From Brevibacterium aurantiacum (GTDB lineage Bacteria; Actinomycetota; Actinomycetes; Actinomycetales; Brevibacteriaceae), in assembly GCF_007558825.1 (NCBI RefSeq), contig NZ_VLTK01000004.1:139460-203459 (forward strand): a stretch of DNA of 64,000 nucleotides. The letters are read 5' to 3'. A program made the translations under genes and the position numbers. The notes under the pieces were generated by a model that ran no database searches, had not been told where the DNA came from, and saw only the letters and a program-made list of their open reading frames with translations. Shown piece after piece: positions 8,615 through 17,003 of this stretch. How positions within the stretch are numbered: position 1 is the stretch's first letter; the number at the start of each line of letters is the position of its first letter.

Positions 8615-9444
8615 GTGCGGCAACACCGTCACCGGTCGCAGTCCACGACCCTGGTCAGCTCATTCCGCTTAAACGCAGGACGGCGCTGGTCAGGTGCAAT
8701 CCGCTGACGAAGATCGTGGTGGCGCTCGTCCTCATGGTCGGGACACTGCTGAGTATCGACATGGTCTCGGCGGGAATCGTCCTCGGGTTCTGCCTGCTTG
8801 CGCTGCCGGCGACGGGACTCGATCTGCGGGCAGCGCTCCTGCGGTTGTGGTTCCTGCCTCTCGGCGCACTGTTGGCCGCGTGGGGCACGGCGATCTTGGC
8901 GGAGAAGACCGGCGCGGTGGTCATCGACGTCGGTCCGATCCTGATGACAACTGGTTCGCTGGGTGCCGCGGGGGCGATCTTCCTGCGAGCTCTGGCTCTG
9001 GCGATTCCGCTCATCGTGCTCGCTTCGACCATCGATCCCCGTGACCTGGCGGATGCGCTCGTCCAGCGGCTGCGGCTGCCCGAGGTGGTCGTCGTCTCGG
9101 TGCTGGCGGCCAGCAGACTGCTCGGTCTGCTCGTCAGCGAATGGCAGACCCTGGCGATGGCCAGACGAGCCAGGGGCGTAGCCGGCGGTTCGATCATCCG
9201 GCGCACGCGCAGTCTGTTCGCCGGCATCTTCGTGCTGCTGGTGCAGTCGATTCGTCGCGGCACCACCTTGGCGATGGCGATGGAGGGCCGTGCGTTCGGT
9301 CGTCCTGGGCGGACCTGGCGTCGAGAGTCGACCTTCGGCTCCGGTGACCGTCTGGCGGTGGCGGCGTCTCTGGCAGTCTGTGCTCTTGCCATCGTGGCCG
9401 CACACATGCTCGGAACCTGGAATCCGATCGTCGGCGGGAACTAG
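8611..9444 (+). CDS. ykoC: ECF transporter transmembrane T component (YkoC)
   Basis: This 277-residue membrane protein of the CbiQ/EcfT family has hydrophobic segments around residues 25-55, 75-95, 115-145 and 250-270 and a cytoplasmic coupling helix with the AMARRARGV motif that contacts the ATPase. The start codon is TTG overlapping the ykoD stop (TTGA), preceded by GAGAGG. Its TAG stop lies on a CTAG palindrome shared with the converging gene at 9441. Confidence 0.92.
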   Translation: MSAATPSPVAVHDPGQLIPLKRRTALVRCNPLTKIVVALVLMVGTLLSIDMVSAGIVLGFCLLALPATGLDLRAALLRLWFLPLGALLAAWGTAILAEKTGAVVIDVGPILMTTGSLGAAGAIFLRALALAIPLIVLASTIDPRDLADALVQRLRLPEVVVVSVLAASRLLGLLVSEWQTLAMARRARGVAGGSIIRRTRSLFAGIFVLLVQSIRRGTTLAMAMEGRAFGRPGRTWRRESTFGSGDRLAVAASLAVCALAIVAAHMLGTWNPIVGGN

Positions 9445-9986
9445 ATCTGGGAGAGAAGTCCCTTCAGGTCTGACCGCCATTCCTCGAGCCTCTCGGCGCT
9501 GGGCAGTTTGGAGACTGTGAGGACAAGGAGTGTTCTGTTCTCGTCCTTCGGTTCGGCCGCTGCCTCGAACTTGGTTCCATCCTCGAGATTCGCCCGCCAG
9601 AAGGAGCGCTTCTCCGTCTTCGACGTGCGCGCCTCACCGTCGAGGGCCAGGCCTGCCAATGTTCCCTCATCGATGAGGAAGGCGAATCGGGTGATGACGT
9701 CATCACGCTGACCGGTCACGGTGCGTGAGACCGCCACGTCGAAGGTGCCGTCGGCACGCTGGCCCGGCACCCGTCTGCCGATCTCTTGCTCGTAGGCCAC
9801 GACCGCGCCTTGGACCCACCAGCCGTGCTTCTCGACGACACCGTCGAACTGCGGGTAGAGGGCGTCGGCAAGTTCTTTGTGACTCGCCGACGCTCCCCCG
9901 GCCGCTTCAAGGCGGGCCCTGGTCTCCGCCCAGGGTTCGCCGAGGGCCTGCTCGATCGCCTGCACATTCATCGCTTTGGTCGCCAT
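9441..9986 (-). CDS. Uncharacterised protein with N-terminal DUF4287-like helical segment
   Basis: This 181-residue soluble protein has two parts. Residues 1-80 form a helical region with ASHKELADALYPQF and a GWWVQGAVVAYEQEIGRRVPGQ motif that I associate with DUF4287-like proteins of actinobacteria. Residues 80-181 are a strand-rich segment with WRANLEDGTKFEAAAEPK and a final helix that resembles SRPBCC/AHSA1 folds. No catalytic motif is visible and function is unknown. Its last codon (TAG) overlaps the ykoC stop on CTAG. It may be co-transcribed from its own promoter above 9990. Confidence 0.7.
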   Translation of the reverse strand: MATKAMNVQAIEQALGEPWAETRARLEAAGGASASHKELADALYPQFDGVVEKHGWWVQGAVVAYEQEIGRRVPGQRADGTFDVAVSRTVTGQRDDVITRFAFLIDEGTLAGLALDGEARTSKTEKRSFWRANLEDGTKFEAAAEPKDENRTLLVLTVSKLPSAERLEEWRSDLKGLLSQI

Positions 9987-10061
9987 GAGTGAAGTCTAGG
10001 CAACTATCGCCCAACCGTGAATGCTCAGCGGGCCGATAATGCCCAGAGCTGCAGAGTGGCC

Positions 10062-10382
10062 TCAGTCGATCTGCAGTTCGCCCATCTCGTCCCAGCCTTC
10101 GCCGTCGATCTTGCGGGAGATGATCTTCGGCGTCGACGCCAGGTGCGGACGCATAGCCTCGAGGCCGGCAGCGAAGTGGTCGCTCTTGACGTGGGGCTCG
10201 GCCCCTTCGTCGGTGAATGCTTCGATGAGGACGAACTCGTTGTCCTTCTCCAGGCTCTTGGACCATTCGAACCACAGGTTGCCCGGCTCCTGTCGCACTG
10301 CCTCGGTGAAGGTGCCCACCGCCTCGGGGAACTTCTCGACGCTTTCGGGCTTCACGTCATACTTCACAACGATGAAAATCAT
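10062..10382 (-). CDS. Putative quinol monooxygenase (YgiN-like ABM domain)
   Basis: This protein of about 106 residues starts MIFIVVKYDVKPE and has the ABM pattern of strand, helix with FTEAVRQEPGNLWFEW, strand FVLIEAFTD and the histidine-containing EPHVKSDHFAAGLEAM helix, matching YgiN-type quinol or quinone monooxygenases. The ATG at 10382 is chosen over the longer open frame because AGGAG stands upstream at good spacing and it matches the family start. It is monocistronic as far as can be seen. Confidence 0.82.
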   Translation of the reverse strand: MIFIVVKYDVKPESVEKFPEAVGTFTEAVRQEPGNLWFEWSKSLEKDNEFVLIEAFTDEGAEPHVKSDHFAAGLEAMRPHLASTPKIISRKIDGEGWDEMGELQID

Positions 10383-10507
10383 GCTGACCGCTCCTGTGTT
10401 TGTGCGAGTTGAGTCGAACCGTGTCCGTCCGACGCAACCAGCCAATCATGTTTCCCGCGCAGCACCAAGAGCCACCCTGCCTTCACAGCTTCGATGATCG
10501 TCCGCGT

Positions 10508-11110
10508 TCACGCACGTTCGGCAATGAGCACGAGGAAGCCGGAATCAGGCTCGAAGGGGTGGAGTTCCCAGGTCGAGAGCTGGAGGTTGACGAGCATCCC
10601 GGTCGACTTCACATCGTCGATGAAGTCCGCGAAGTCGTAGCCGCGGCCGGCCCCGAAGCCGGCGACGAAGCGTCCGCCGGATTTCAGCGTCGATCTGATG
10701 TTCGACAGAGTCTGGCGACGTGAGGCGGGATCGAGGAAGGACAGGACGTTGCCGGCGCAGAACGCCACGTCGATGTCGTTGATGCCCGCATCTGCGAAGT
10801 CGAATTCGGCCAAGTCGCCGGTGTGCCATTCACCGCTTGGGAAGTCCTCCTCGGCGACTGAGATGAGGAACTCATCGAGGTCGACGCCGTAGACCGTGTG
10901 CCCTTCGCTGATGAGCAGGCCACCGGCACGACCGGTGCCGCAGCCGGCGTCGAGGATACGTGCCCCACGCGGTGCCATCGCATTGACGAATCTCGCCTCT
11001 CCCCCGATGTCGTGGCCGGAGGCGGCGAGTGTGCGCCACCGCTCGGCATAGTTTGCGGAATGGTCGGGATTGGTCTCACGGATGCGGTTCCACTGATGAT
11101 CGAAGCTCAT
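10508..11110 (-). CDS. Class I SAM-dependent methyltransferase
   Basis: The 200-residue protein has the Rossmann-type motif I ARILDAGCGTG (about residues 50-60), an acidic motif II YGVDLDEFL and motif FCAGNVLSF. Substrate cannot be inferred. The ATG overlaps the LysR regulator stop (ATGA), so the two are probably translated from one transcript, although a methyltransferase is not an obvious partner of the oxidase genes on the other side of the regulator. Confidence 0.85.
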   Translation of the reverse strand: MSFDHQWNRIRETNPDHSANYAERWRTLAASGHDIGGEARFVNAMAPRGARILDAGCGTGRAGGLLISEGHTVYGVDLDEFLISVAEEDFPSGEWHTGDLAEFDFADAGINDIDVAFCAGNVLSFLDPASRRQTLSNIRSTLKSGGRFVAGFGAGRGYDFADFIDDVKSTGMLVNLQLSTWELHPFEPDSGFLVLIAERA

Positions 11111-12003
11111 GGCCCCATCCTAGGACGAAAGACTTCGGCCACCACCTCGGCGACGGCGGCGACCGGATCTGCCGGGTCCGGGGAGGTCAACACGATGATC
11201 TCCCTGCCGCCCGCCTCGTCGATGGGATGGAGGTCGACGTCGGGCCCGCCCAGGGACATCATGATCGGCGTCGCCAGGGTCAGCCCGAGTCCCGTGCCGG
11301 CCAAGGCGAGCGCGACGGCTGTGTCGGTGACGATGTGGGTCTCCTTCGCAGCGATCCCCAGCGCCGAGGTGGCCAGGCGCATAGCTCGGCCGAAGAGCTC
11401 TTCGGCCGGCGGCAGAATCCAATCGGCTTCGGCCAAGTCCTGCCGTGTGGGACCCGGCGCGCCCGCGGGCACGACTATGCCGAAGTCCTCACTGGCCACT
11501 GTCGTCCACCTCAGGCCCCGCATGGGCGGCAGCGGCACGGCCGGATAGTTGATCCCGATCCCTAAGTCGATGGCTCCATCGATGACGGCCGCCGACATCG
11601 TCTCGACATTGATCTCGCGGGCCCGGACCTCGATGTGCGGGTGCTGTTGGCCAAGGAGGCGCACTATGGACGGCAATGCCCTCGTCGATGCCGAACCGAA
11701 GACGCCGAGCGTGACGATGGCCTCGCTGCGGAAGTCTCTGCCCAGCATCGCCATCTCTGCCTGCTTCTGGGCGGCGAGGATGCTTCGGGCGCGCGGGAGC
11801 AGCGTTCTGCCCGCTTCGGCAAGGACCATCCCCCTGCCTCGGCGAACGAACAGCTCGGAACCGACCGCGCGGCGCAGAGCGCTCATGTGCTGCGAGACCG
11901 CCCCGATGCTGTAGCCCAACTGTTCCGCGGCTCGGGTCATCGACCCAAGTTCGGCCACCGCGACGAAGGTGCGCAGCTGCCCCAGAGTCCATGCCATGGC
12001 CAC
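11107..12003 (-). CDS. LysR-family transcriptional regulator
   Basis: The 298-residue protein has an N-terminal winged helix (WTLGQLRTFVAVAELGSMTRAAEQLG, here shown in parts: LRTFVAVAE and AAEQLGYSIGAVSQHM) and a periplasmic-binding-like effector domain from about residue 90. It is divergent from an FAD oxidoreductase/aldehyde dehydrogenase pair, and a palindrome with the T-N11-A spacing lies between, so it most likely regulates that pair in response to a substrate or product and represses itself. A start six bases downstream (second Met) is equally possible. Confidence 0.9.
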   Translation of the reverse strand: MAMAWTLGQLRTFVAVAELGSMTRAAEQLGYSIGAVSQHMSALRRAVGSELFVRRGRGMVLAEAGRTLLPRARSILAAQKQAEMAMLGRDFRSEAIVTLGVFGSASTRALPSIVRLLGQQHPHIEVRAREINVETMSAAVIDGAIDLGIGINYPAVPLPPMRGLRWTTVASEDFGIVVPAGAPGPTRQDLAEADWILPPAEELFGRAMRLATSALGIAAKETHIVTDTAVALALAGTGLGLTLATPIMMSLGGPDVDLHPIDEAGGREIIVLTSPDPADPVAAVAEVVAEVFRPRMGP

Positions 12004-12008
12004 AGCCT

Positions 12009-12037
12009 AACTGTTTTCAGGTTACCTAAAAACAGTT
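12009..12037. promoter_or_regulatory. LysR-type operator palindrome
   Basis: AACTGTTTT and AAAACAGTT are perfect 9-bp inverted arms with an 11-base spacer, giving exactly the T-N11-A core of LysR-type boxes. The spacer itself contains AGGTTACCT. The site lies six bases upstream of the lysR start and ahead of the divergent oxidoreductase gene, the expected place for an autoregulated divergent operator. Confidence 0.75.
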
Positions 12038-12086
12038 TTCATAAACTCGCCCTTGTCCTTAAACATGACTGGAACCACAATGGGCA

Positions 12087-13406
12087 GTGAGCCGCAATAC
12101 GCCGACATCGACGTCGGCGCTCCCCGTTGCCGCGACGACCAAGGACGGGCGTTCGCAGCAGAAGACAGTGAGGTGGAAGTTGGAGAGCACATCACCGACA
12201 GGTACGGCCCCGACGAGCGCCGAGGTGGTCATCATCGGTGCCGGGGTCATGGGAGCATCCATCGCCTATCACTTGGCCGAACACGGCGTGAAGGACATCG
12301 TCCTCGTCGAACGCGACGTCCCCGGTTCGGGGTCGACGTCGAAGGCCGCCGGCGGGGTGCGCTGCCAGTTCTCCGATGAGGTCAACATCGCCCTGTCCAC
12401 ACGCAGCCTTGAGGTGCTGCGCAGCTTTCAGACCGAATTCGGCGTCGACATCGATCTGGTGAGCAATGGGTACCTGTTCCTGCTCGACTCCGCCGAGGAT
12501 GCCGAGACCTTCGCCGCCAACGTCGAACTCCAGCAGCGGATGGGTCTGGATTCCCGGATGCTCACCGTCGCCGAGGTGGCTGAGTTGGCCCCGTACATCG
12601 ATACAGGGGGACTCGTTGCCGGTGCCTTCAATCCCGGAGACGGTCATTGCACTCCTGAGGCCGTGGTGTCCGGGTACGTCAATGCCGCACGGAACCTGGG
12701 TGTGCAGGTGCTCAAGAACTGCGAGGTCACCGGGTTCGAAACCGCCGGCGGTGACGGTTCGGTGGGCAGCGCCGGTTCGAACAGCGGTCACAGAGTCAGC
12801 GCGGTGACGACGAGCAAGGGCAGGATCGAGTGTGCGCAGGTCGTCTGTGCCGCCGGCGCCTGGTCCGGTCTCATCGGTGAGGCGGCCGGGGTCGATCTGC
12901 CGGTCAGACCCCTGCGCCGCGAGATCATGGTCAGCGAACCCGTGGATGAAACGCAGCTGGGCATCGACCTGTCGCGGATGCCCTTCACCATCGACTTCTC
13001 CACGAGCTTCTACGTCCATCCGGAGGGTCCGAGCCTGCTCTTCGGCTGCCCGGACGAGACGGACGTGTGGGAATTCGATGACAAGCGCAACCCGGACTGG
13101 CTGCCCACCCTGGCAGAGCTCATCGAATCTCGGGCTCCGGCCCTAGGCGATGTTGAGGTCAAGCGCGGCTGGGCGGGACTCTACGAGATGACGCCCGATC
13201 ACAATGCGCTCATCGGTGAAGCGGAGGAACTCACAGGCTTCTTCTATGCCTGCGGATTCTCCGGCCACGGGTTCCTCATGGGCCCGGCAGTCGGGGAGGT
13301 CGTCGCCGACCTCATGACCGGCCATCAGCCCTTCGTCGACGTCTCGGGCCTGGACAAACGACGCTTCGCCACCTCCGGTCTGCGCAAGGAGCTCAACATC
13401 GTCTGA
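12087..13406 (+). CDS. FAD-dependent amine/amino-acid oxidase (DAO/sarcosine oxidase-like), possible L-pipecolate oxidase
   Basis: The core is a DAO-fold flavoprotein: dinucleotide-binding VVIIGAGVMGASIAYHL, then ERDVPGSGSTSKAAGGVRCQFS, and near the C-terminus the FAD-closing ACGFSGHGFLMGPAVGE motif, as in sarcosine oxidase beta, glycine oxidase and AmaA-type pipecolate oxidases. The next gene is an ALDH7-type dehydrogenase, so oxidation of L-pipecolate to piperideine-6-carboxylate is an attractive but inferred role. The start is uncertain: GTG 12087 gives 439 residues with an unusual 45-residue leader, GTG 12168 or TTG 12180 (behind GAGG) would start close to the FAD fold. Confidence 0.82.
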   Translation: MSRNTPTSTSALPVAATTKDGRSQQKTVRWKLESTSPTGTAPTSAEVVIIGAGVMGASIAYHLAEHGVKDIVLVERDVPGSGSTSKAAGGVRCQFSDEVNIALSTRSLEVLRSFQTEFGVDIDLVSNGYLFLLDSAEDAETFAANVELQQRMGLDSRMLTVAEVAELAPYIDTGGLVAGAFNPGDGHCTPEAVVSGYVNAARNLGVQVLKNCEVTGFETAGGDGSVGSAGSNSGHRVSAVTTSKGRIECAQVVCAAGAWSGLIGEAAGVDLPVRPLRREIMVSEPVDETQLGIDLSRMPFTIDFSTSFYVHPEGPSLLFGCPDETDVWEFDDKRNPDWLPTLAELIESRAPALGDVEVKRGWAGLYEMTPDHNALIGEAEELTGFFYACGFSGHGFLMGPAVGEVVADLMTGHQPFVDVSGLDKRRFATSGLRKELNIV

Positions 13407-13490
13407 CACCCAGCCCCCACCACTGCGATCGACCGTGACTCACACATCATCAGATTCCCGCTCATCAGAAGCACCAGCGAAAGGACAGCA

Positions 13491-15029
13491 ATGACTGCAT
13501 TGCCCACCGACCAGACCATCTCCGATCTCCTCACCTCCGGACTCAAGGCCTGCGGAGTAGACGCCTCCGTGCTGAACGCAGGGTCCACTGACTCGGCGAA
13601 CCTGCCTGCCCGCTCCCCCATCACTGGCCAGAGCCTGGGCACACTGGCTGCGGACACCAAGGAGTCTGCTGCGGACAAGATCGCCGCAGCCGCCGAAGCG
13701 TTCGCTGCCTGGCGTGACGTTCCCGCACCAGTGCGCGGCCAATTGGTGCAGCGCTGGGGGCAGCTGTTGGCTGAGCACAAGGAGGATCTTGCGAAGATCA
13801 TCACGGTCGAGGCGGGCAAAACCCCGTCCGAAGCCGCTGGAGAGGTGCAGGAGATGATCGATATCTGCGAGTTCGCGCTCGGTCAGTCCAGGCAGCTGTG
13901 GGGCAAGACCATGCCCAGCGAACGCCCCGGGCACAGGCTTATGGAAACCTGGCATCCGCTCGGCGTCGTCGGAGTCATCTCGGCCTTCAACTTCCCCGTG
14001 GCCGTCTACTCCTGGAACACTGCTCTGGCCCTGGTAGCCGGCGATGCCGTGGTGTGGAAGCCCTCGGAGAACGCCGTGCTCGCAGCCCTTGGCGCCCAGT
14101 CCCTTCTGGCCCGCGCCGCCACCGAGGTGGGTGCACCGGAGGGACTCGTCCCTGTGCTCGTCGGCGGCAGGGACATCGGCGATGTCATGATCCGCGATGA
14201 GCGCGTGGCCCTCGTCTCGGCCACCGGCTCGGTGCGCATGGGTCGCGAGGTCGGTCCTGTCGTGGCCGAGCGCTTCGGTCGAGTCCTCTTGGAACTCGGC
14301 GGCAACAATGGTGCGATCGTGGCCCCGAGTGCGGACATCGACTTGGCACTGCGGGGTGTCGTCTTCGCCGCTGCGGGAACCGCGGGGCAGCGCTGCACCA
14401 CTCTGCGTCGCCTCATCGTCCATGAATCCATCGCCGATGACTTCGTGGACAAGATCGTCGCCGCCTATAAGACGCTGAGCATCGGGTCTCCCACCGAGGA
14501 CGGCGTGCTGGTGGGTCCACTCATCAACGAGGCCTCCTACGATGCGATGCAGGCGGCCCTGAAACAGGCCGAGTCTGAAGGCGGCACCGTGCTCTGCGGT
14601 GGTAGGCGCGTCCTCGACGATGATCGACCGGACGCTCACTACGTGGAACCGGCTGTCGTGCGGATGCCTGCCCAGACCTCGGTGATGGAGTCGGAGACCT
14701 TCGCCCCGATCCTCTACGTCGTGACCTATAACGACCTCGACGAGGCACTCGAAATCCATAATGGGGTACCGCAGGGACTGTCATCAGCGATTTTCACCTC
14801 GGAGCTGGCCGAGTCGGAGAAGTTCCTCTCCCGATCCGACTGCGGCATCGCCAATGTCAATATCGGCACCTCCGGTGCAGAAATCGGCGGCGCGTTCGGC
14901 GGTGAGAAGGAGACCGGTGGCGGCCGCGAATCCGGCACCGACTCGTGGAAGGCCTACATGCGGCAGGCCACGAACACGGTCAACTATTCGGGTGAGCTCC
15001 CGCTGGCCCAGGGAGTGGAGTTCCTCTGA
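13491..15029 (+). CDS. Aldehyde dehydrogenase, ALDH7 type (aminoadipate-semialdehyde/P6C dehydrogenase-like)
   Basis: This 512-residue protein has the ALDH fold with catalytic Cys302 in GTAGQRCTTLRR and general base Glu268 in LELGGNN. The GGNNGAIVAPSADIDLALRG and FAAAGTAGQRCTTLRR blocks are characteristic of ALDH7/AmaB proteins, which oxidise L-2-aminoadipate semialdehyde (in equilibrium with piperideine-6-carboxylate) to L-2-aminoadipate. It lies 84 bp behind the FAD oxidase, under the same LysR divergent promoter. A ribosome-binding site (GAAAGGAC) precedes the ATG. The stop codon is inside a 16-bp tandem duplication. Confidence 0.88.
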   Translation: MTALPTDQTISDLLTSGLKACGVDASVLNAGSTDSANLPARSPITGQSLGTLAADTKESAADKIAAAAEAFAAWRDVPAPVRGQLVQRWGQLLAEHKEDLAKIITVEAGKTPSEAAGEVQEMIDICEFALGQSRQLWGKTMPSERPGHRLMETWHPLGVVGVISAFNFPVAVYSWNTALALVAGDAVVWKPSENAVLAALGAQSLLARAATEVGAPEGLVPVLVGGRDIGDVMIRDERVALVSATGSVRMGREVGPVVAERFGRVLLELGGNNGAIVAPSADIDLALRGVVFAAAGTAGQRCTTLRRLIVHESIADDFVDKIVAAYKTLSIGSPTEDGVLVGPLINEASYDAMQAALKQAESEGGTVLCGGRRVLDDDRPDAHYVEPAVVRMPAQTSVMESETFAPILYVVTYNDLDEALEIHNGVPQGLSSAIFTSELAESEKFLSRSDCGIANVNIGTSGAEIGGAFGGEKETGGGRESGTDSWKAYMRQATNTVNYSGELPLAQGVEFL

Positions 15030-15046
15030 AGTGGAGTTCCTCTGAA
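15015..15046. repeat. 16-bp perfect tandem duplication across the ALDH stop codon
   Basis: The 16-mer GTGGAGTTCCTCTGAA occurs twice head-to-tail (15015-15030, 15031-15046). The first copy contains the last codons and TGA of the dehydrogenase gene; the second is untranslated. This is a recent-looking duplication with no change of the protein. Confidence 0.9.
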
Positions 15047-15077
15047 GGCAATCTGTCGGGTGCGATAGTCTGCTGAC

Positions 15078-15317
15078 ATGTCTGAGACTCCCCTGTTGCC
15101 AGCTTGGTACGACTTCGCCTGGACCGCGATCCTTCTCGTCGTCATCGGTCTGGCTGTTTGGTCATTGGTGTCGTTGGCTCAGTCGAAAGTCGATGCGCCC
15201 ACCAAGCTGGCGTGGGCAGTATTCATCATCGCTGTACCGATTCTCGGTTCGGTCGTCTGGCTCGTCTCTCGCCGCAGAAGTTTGGCGCAGCGCAAGCATT
15301 CCGAGGAGTTGGCGTAA
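15078..15317 (+). CDS. Small membrane protein with PLDc_N domain
   Basis: This 79-residue protein has two membrane segments (about 12-32 and 43-62). The KLAWAVFIIAVPILGSVVWL stretch followed by a basic tail is the PLDc_N pattern (the domain found at the N-terminus of cardiolipin synthases and as free small proteins in actinobacteria). Its role as a free protein is unknown. A rho-independent terminator follows at 15363, so it ends its transcription unit. Confidence 0.75.
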   Translation: MSETPLLPAWYDFAWTAILLVVIGLAVWSLVSLAQSKVDAPTKLAWAVFIIAVPILGSVVWLVSRRRSLAQRKHSEELA

Positions 15318-15362
15318 TAGTCAGCGACCCTGTTCTGCCTGTTGATCAGAATCGCAAGAATC

Positions 15363-15393
15363 CGGGCGTCGGCTTTGACCCGACGCCCGTTTT
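15363..15393 (+). terminator. Rho-independent terminator
   Basis: CGGGCGTCGG (15363-15372) pairs perfectly with CCGACGCCCG (15380-15389) across a seven-base loop and is followed by TTTT. It ends transcription of the PLDc_N gene. The remaining 180 bp to map hold only its promoter region. Confidence 0.88.
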
Positions 15394-15573
15394 CTGTCCT
15401 TGAGAAGCAACGATGTCTCTCATGTCGCGGAATCTACCTCGCAACAAGCCTCCTTGCAATCAGATTCGCTCGCAACTGTCTGCTTGATCACGGAATGAAG
15501 GTGCGACCGCGACGGAAGGGACCGGAACGACTAAAGTTGCCAATGAGCCCGTGATGATTGAAGGAGAACACCA

Positions 15574-16341
15574 GTGATTGAGTTGAAGACACCCGCCGAG
15601 ATCGACAAGATGGCGGTCACCGGTCGATTCGTCGCGAAGACACTGGCCGAATTGTCTTCGATCGCAGAACCGGGCATGAACATCATGCATCTGGAGAAGC
15701 GCGCCAGGAAACTCATCGAAGAGGCCGGCGCCGTCTCCTGCTATTGGGACTATGCACCATCATTCGGTGAGGGCCCCTTCCGAAACGTCATCTGCCTCTC
15801 GGTCAACGACGGGGTTCTCCACGGCAAGCCCCACGACCACGTGATGAAGGACGGCGACCTTCTGACCTTGGACTTCGCCGTGTCCATCGACGGCTGGGTC
15901 GCCGATGCAGCACGGTCCGTCGTCGTCGGGAACGGCAGCGAGGACGATCAGCGCCTTATCGACTCAACCTGGTCGGGCCTCGAAGCCGGCATCTCCGCTG
16001 CACAGCCGGGCAACCGCCTCGGCGATATATCGAAGGCCATCGGCGATGTCGCCGATGAGCAGCGCATTCCGGTCAACCTCGATTTCGGCGGTCACGGACT
16101 GGGACACACGATGCACGAGGATCCGCACGTGGCCAACCGCGGCAAGGGCGGACGCGGCCTGGTGCTCAAGCCCGGCCTGACACTGGCGATCGAACCATGG
16201 TGGTCGTTCACCTCGAAGAAGCTCTCCGTCGACAAGGACGGCTGGACCCTGCGTTTGGCCGACGGATCCAACGGCGCGCATTCGGAGAACACGATCGCCA
16301 TCACCGAGGATGGCCCAAGGGTCCTCACCACCCTGGACTGA
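15574..16341 (+). CDS. map: Type I methionine aminopeptidase
   Basis: This 255-residue enzyme removes the N-terminal methionine from new proteins. The five metal ligands are visible: Asp100 and Asp111 (TLDFAVSIDGWVADAAR), His174 (FGGHGLGH), Glu207 (AIEPWW) and Glu238 (HSENT). It lacks the N-terminal zinc-finger extension of some actinobacterial MetAP1c. The start is GTG after GAAGGAG at eight bases. It is separated from other ribosomal genes, and a strong hairpin follows. Confidence 0.95.
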   Translation: MIELKTPAEIDKMAVTGRFVAKTLAELSSIAEPGMNIMHLEKRARKLIEEAGAVSCYWDYAPSFGEGPFRNVICLSVNDGVLHGKPHDHVMKDGDLLTLDFAVSIDGWVADAARSVVVGNGSEDDQRLIDSTWSGLEAGISAAQPGNRLGDISKAIGDVADEQRIPVNLDFGGHGLGHTMHEDPHVANRGKGGRGLVLKPGLTLAIEPWWSFTSKKLSVDKDGWTLRLADGSNGAHSENTIAITEDGPRVLTTLD

Positions 16342-16357
16342 TGTCTGCGAACAGCAT

Positions 16358-16396
16358 AATCGGGCTTCCGGCGAATCATTCGTCGGAAGCCCGATT
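16358..16396. terminator. Strong 13-bp hairpin after map
   Basis: AATCGGGCTTCCG and CGGAAGCCCGATT are perfect inverted arms around a 13-base loop, 16 bases after the map stop. There is no U-tract on either strand, so it is a likely but atypical terminator or 3'-end stabiliser. Confidence 0.65.
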
Positions 16397-16435
16397 GCAT
16401 GTGGGGCGGTCCCGCCGGTGGAGGACAATGGTGGG

Positions 16436-16930
16436 ATGAGCGTGACGATCCGGAACATGGTGGACGGTGACTGGTCAGCAGTGGAACGCGTCTATGCGGC
16501 CGGGATCGCCGGCGGCAGCGCAACCTTCGCCTCGGAGACTCCGACGAAGCAGGACTTCTTCGCAACGAGACTCGCCGAACTCAGCTTCGTGGCCGAGCTC
16601 GACGGCAGCGTCCTCGGTTGGGCAGCGGCCACACCGACCTCGGATCGCGACGTCTATCGCGGTGTCATCGAGCACTCGGTCTACGTCGATCCCCACGCCA
16701 CAGGTCGAGGACTCGGCTCGGCCCTTCTCGAATCGCTCATAGAGCGGGCGCGTGGCCTGGGTTTCTGGATGCTTCAGGCCTCCATCCTGCCCGAGAACAC
16801 CGGCAGCCTACGGATCCACGAGAAGGCCGGATTCCGTCGGGTCGGCCGCCGCGAACGCATCGGCTTCATGACCTTCGGCCCGCACGCCGGCACTTGGCGG
16901 GACACTGTCCTCATCGAGAAGCGTCTCTGA
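16436..16930 (+). CDS. GNAT N-acetyltransferase, phosphinothricin-acetyltransferase-like
   Basis: This is a 164-residue protein of the GNAT fold. The acetyl-CoA-binding motif A is SVYVDPHATGRGLGSALL (about residues 82-99), followed by MLQASILPENTGSLRIHEK and the family-typical C-terminus GFRRVGRRERIG...GTWRDTVLIE. Members acetylate phosphinothricin, methionine sulfoximine or other amino acids; the true substrate here is unknown. The open frame extends 42 codons upstream, but ATG 16436 is preferred because it follows a GGAGG/GGTGGG stretch and matches the family start. Confidence 0.85.
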   Translation: MSVTIRNMVDGDWSAVERVYAAGIAGGSATFASETPTKQDFFATRLAELSFVAELDGSVLGWAAATPTSDRDVYRGVIEHSVYVDPHATGRGLGSALLESLIERARGLGFWMLQASILPENTGSLRIHEKAGFRRVGRRERIGFMTFGPHAGTWRDTVLIEKRL

Positions 16931-17003
16931 GTCCTCTGCTGTCCTCCTACCTTCGCGAGGTGCAGCACATAGTCGTGTCAGTAGGGCGTGCCAGAATTGT
17001 CCT

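Noticed and set aside
13440-14759. 439-codon open frame opposite the ALDH gene
   Set aside because: Mirror frame of a gene with clear active-site motifs; the translation is rich in His, Asp and Arg as expected from antisense of GC-rich codons.
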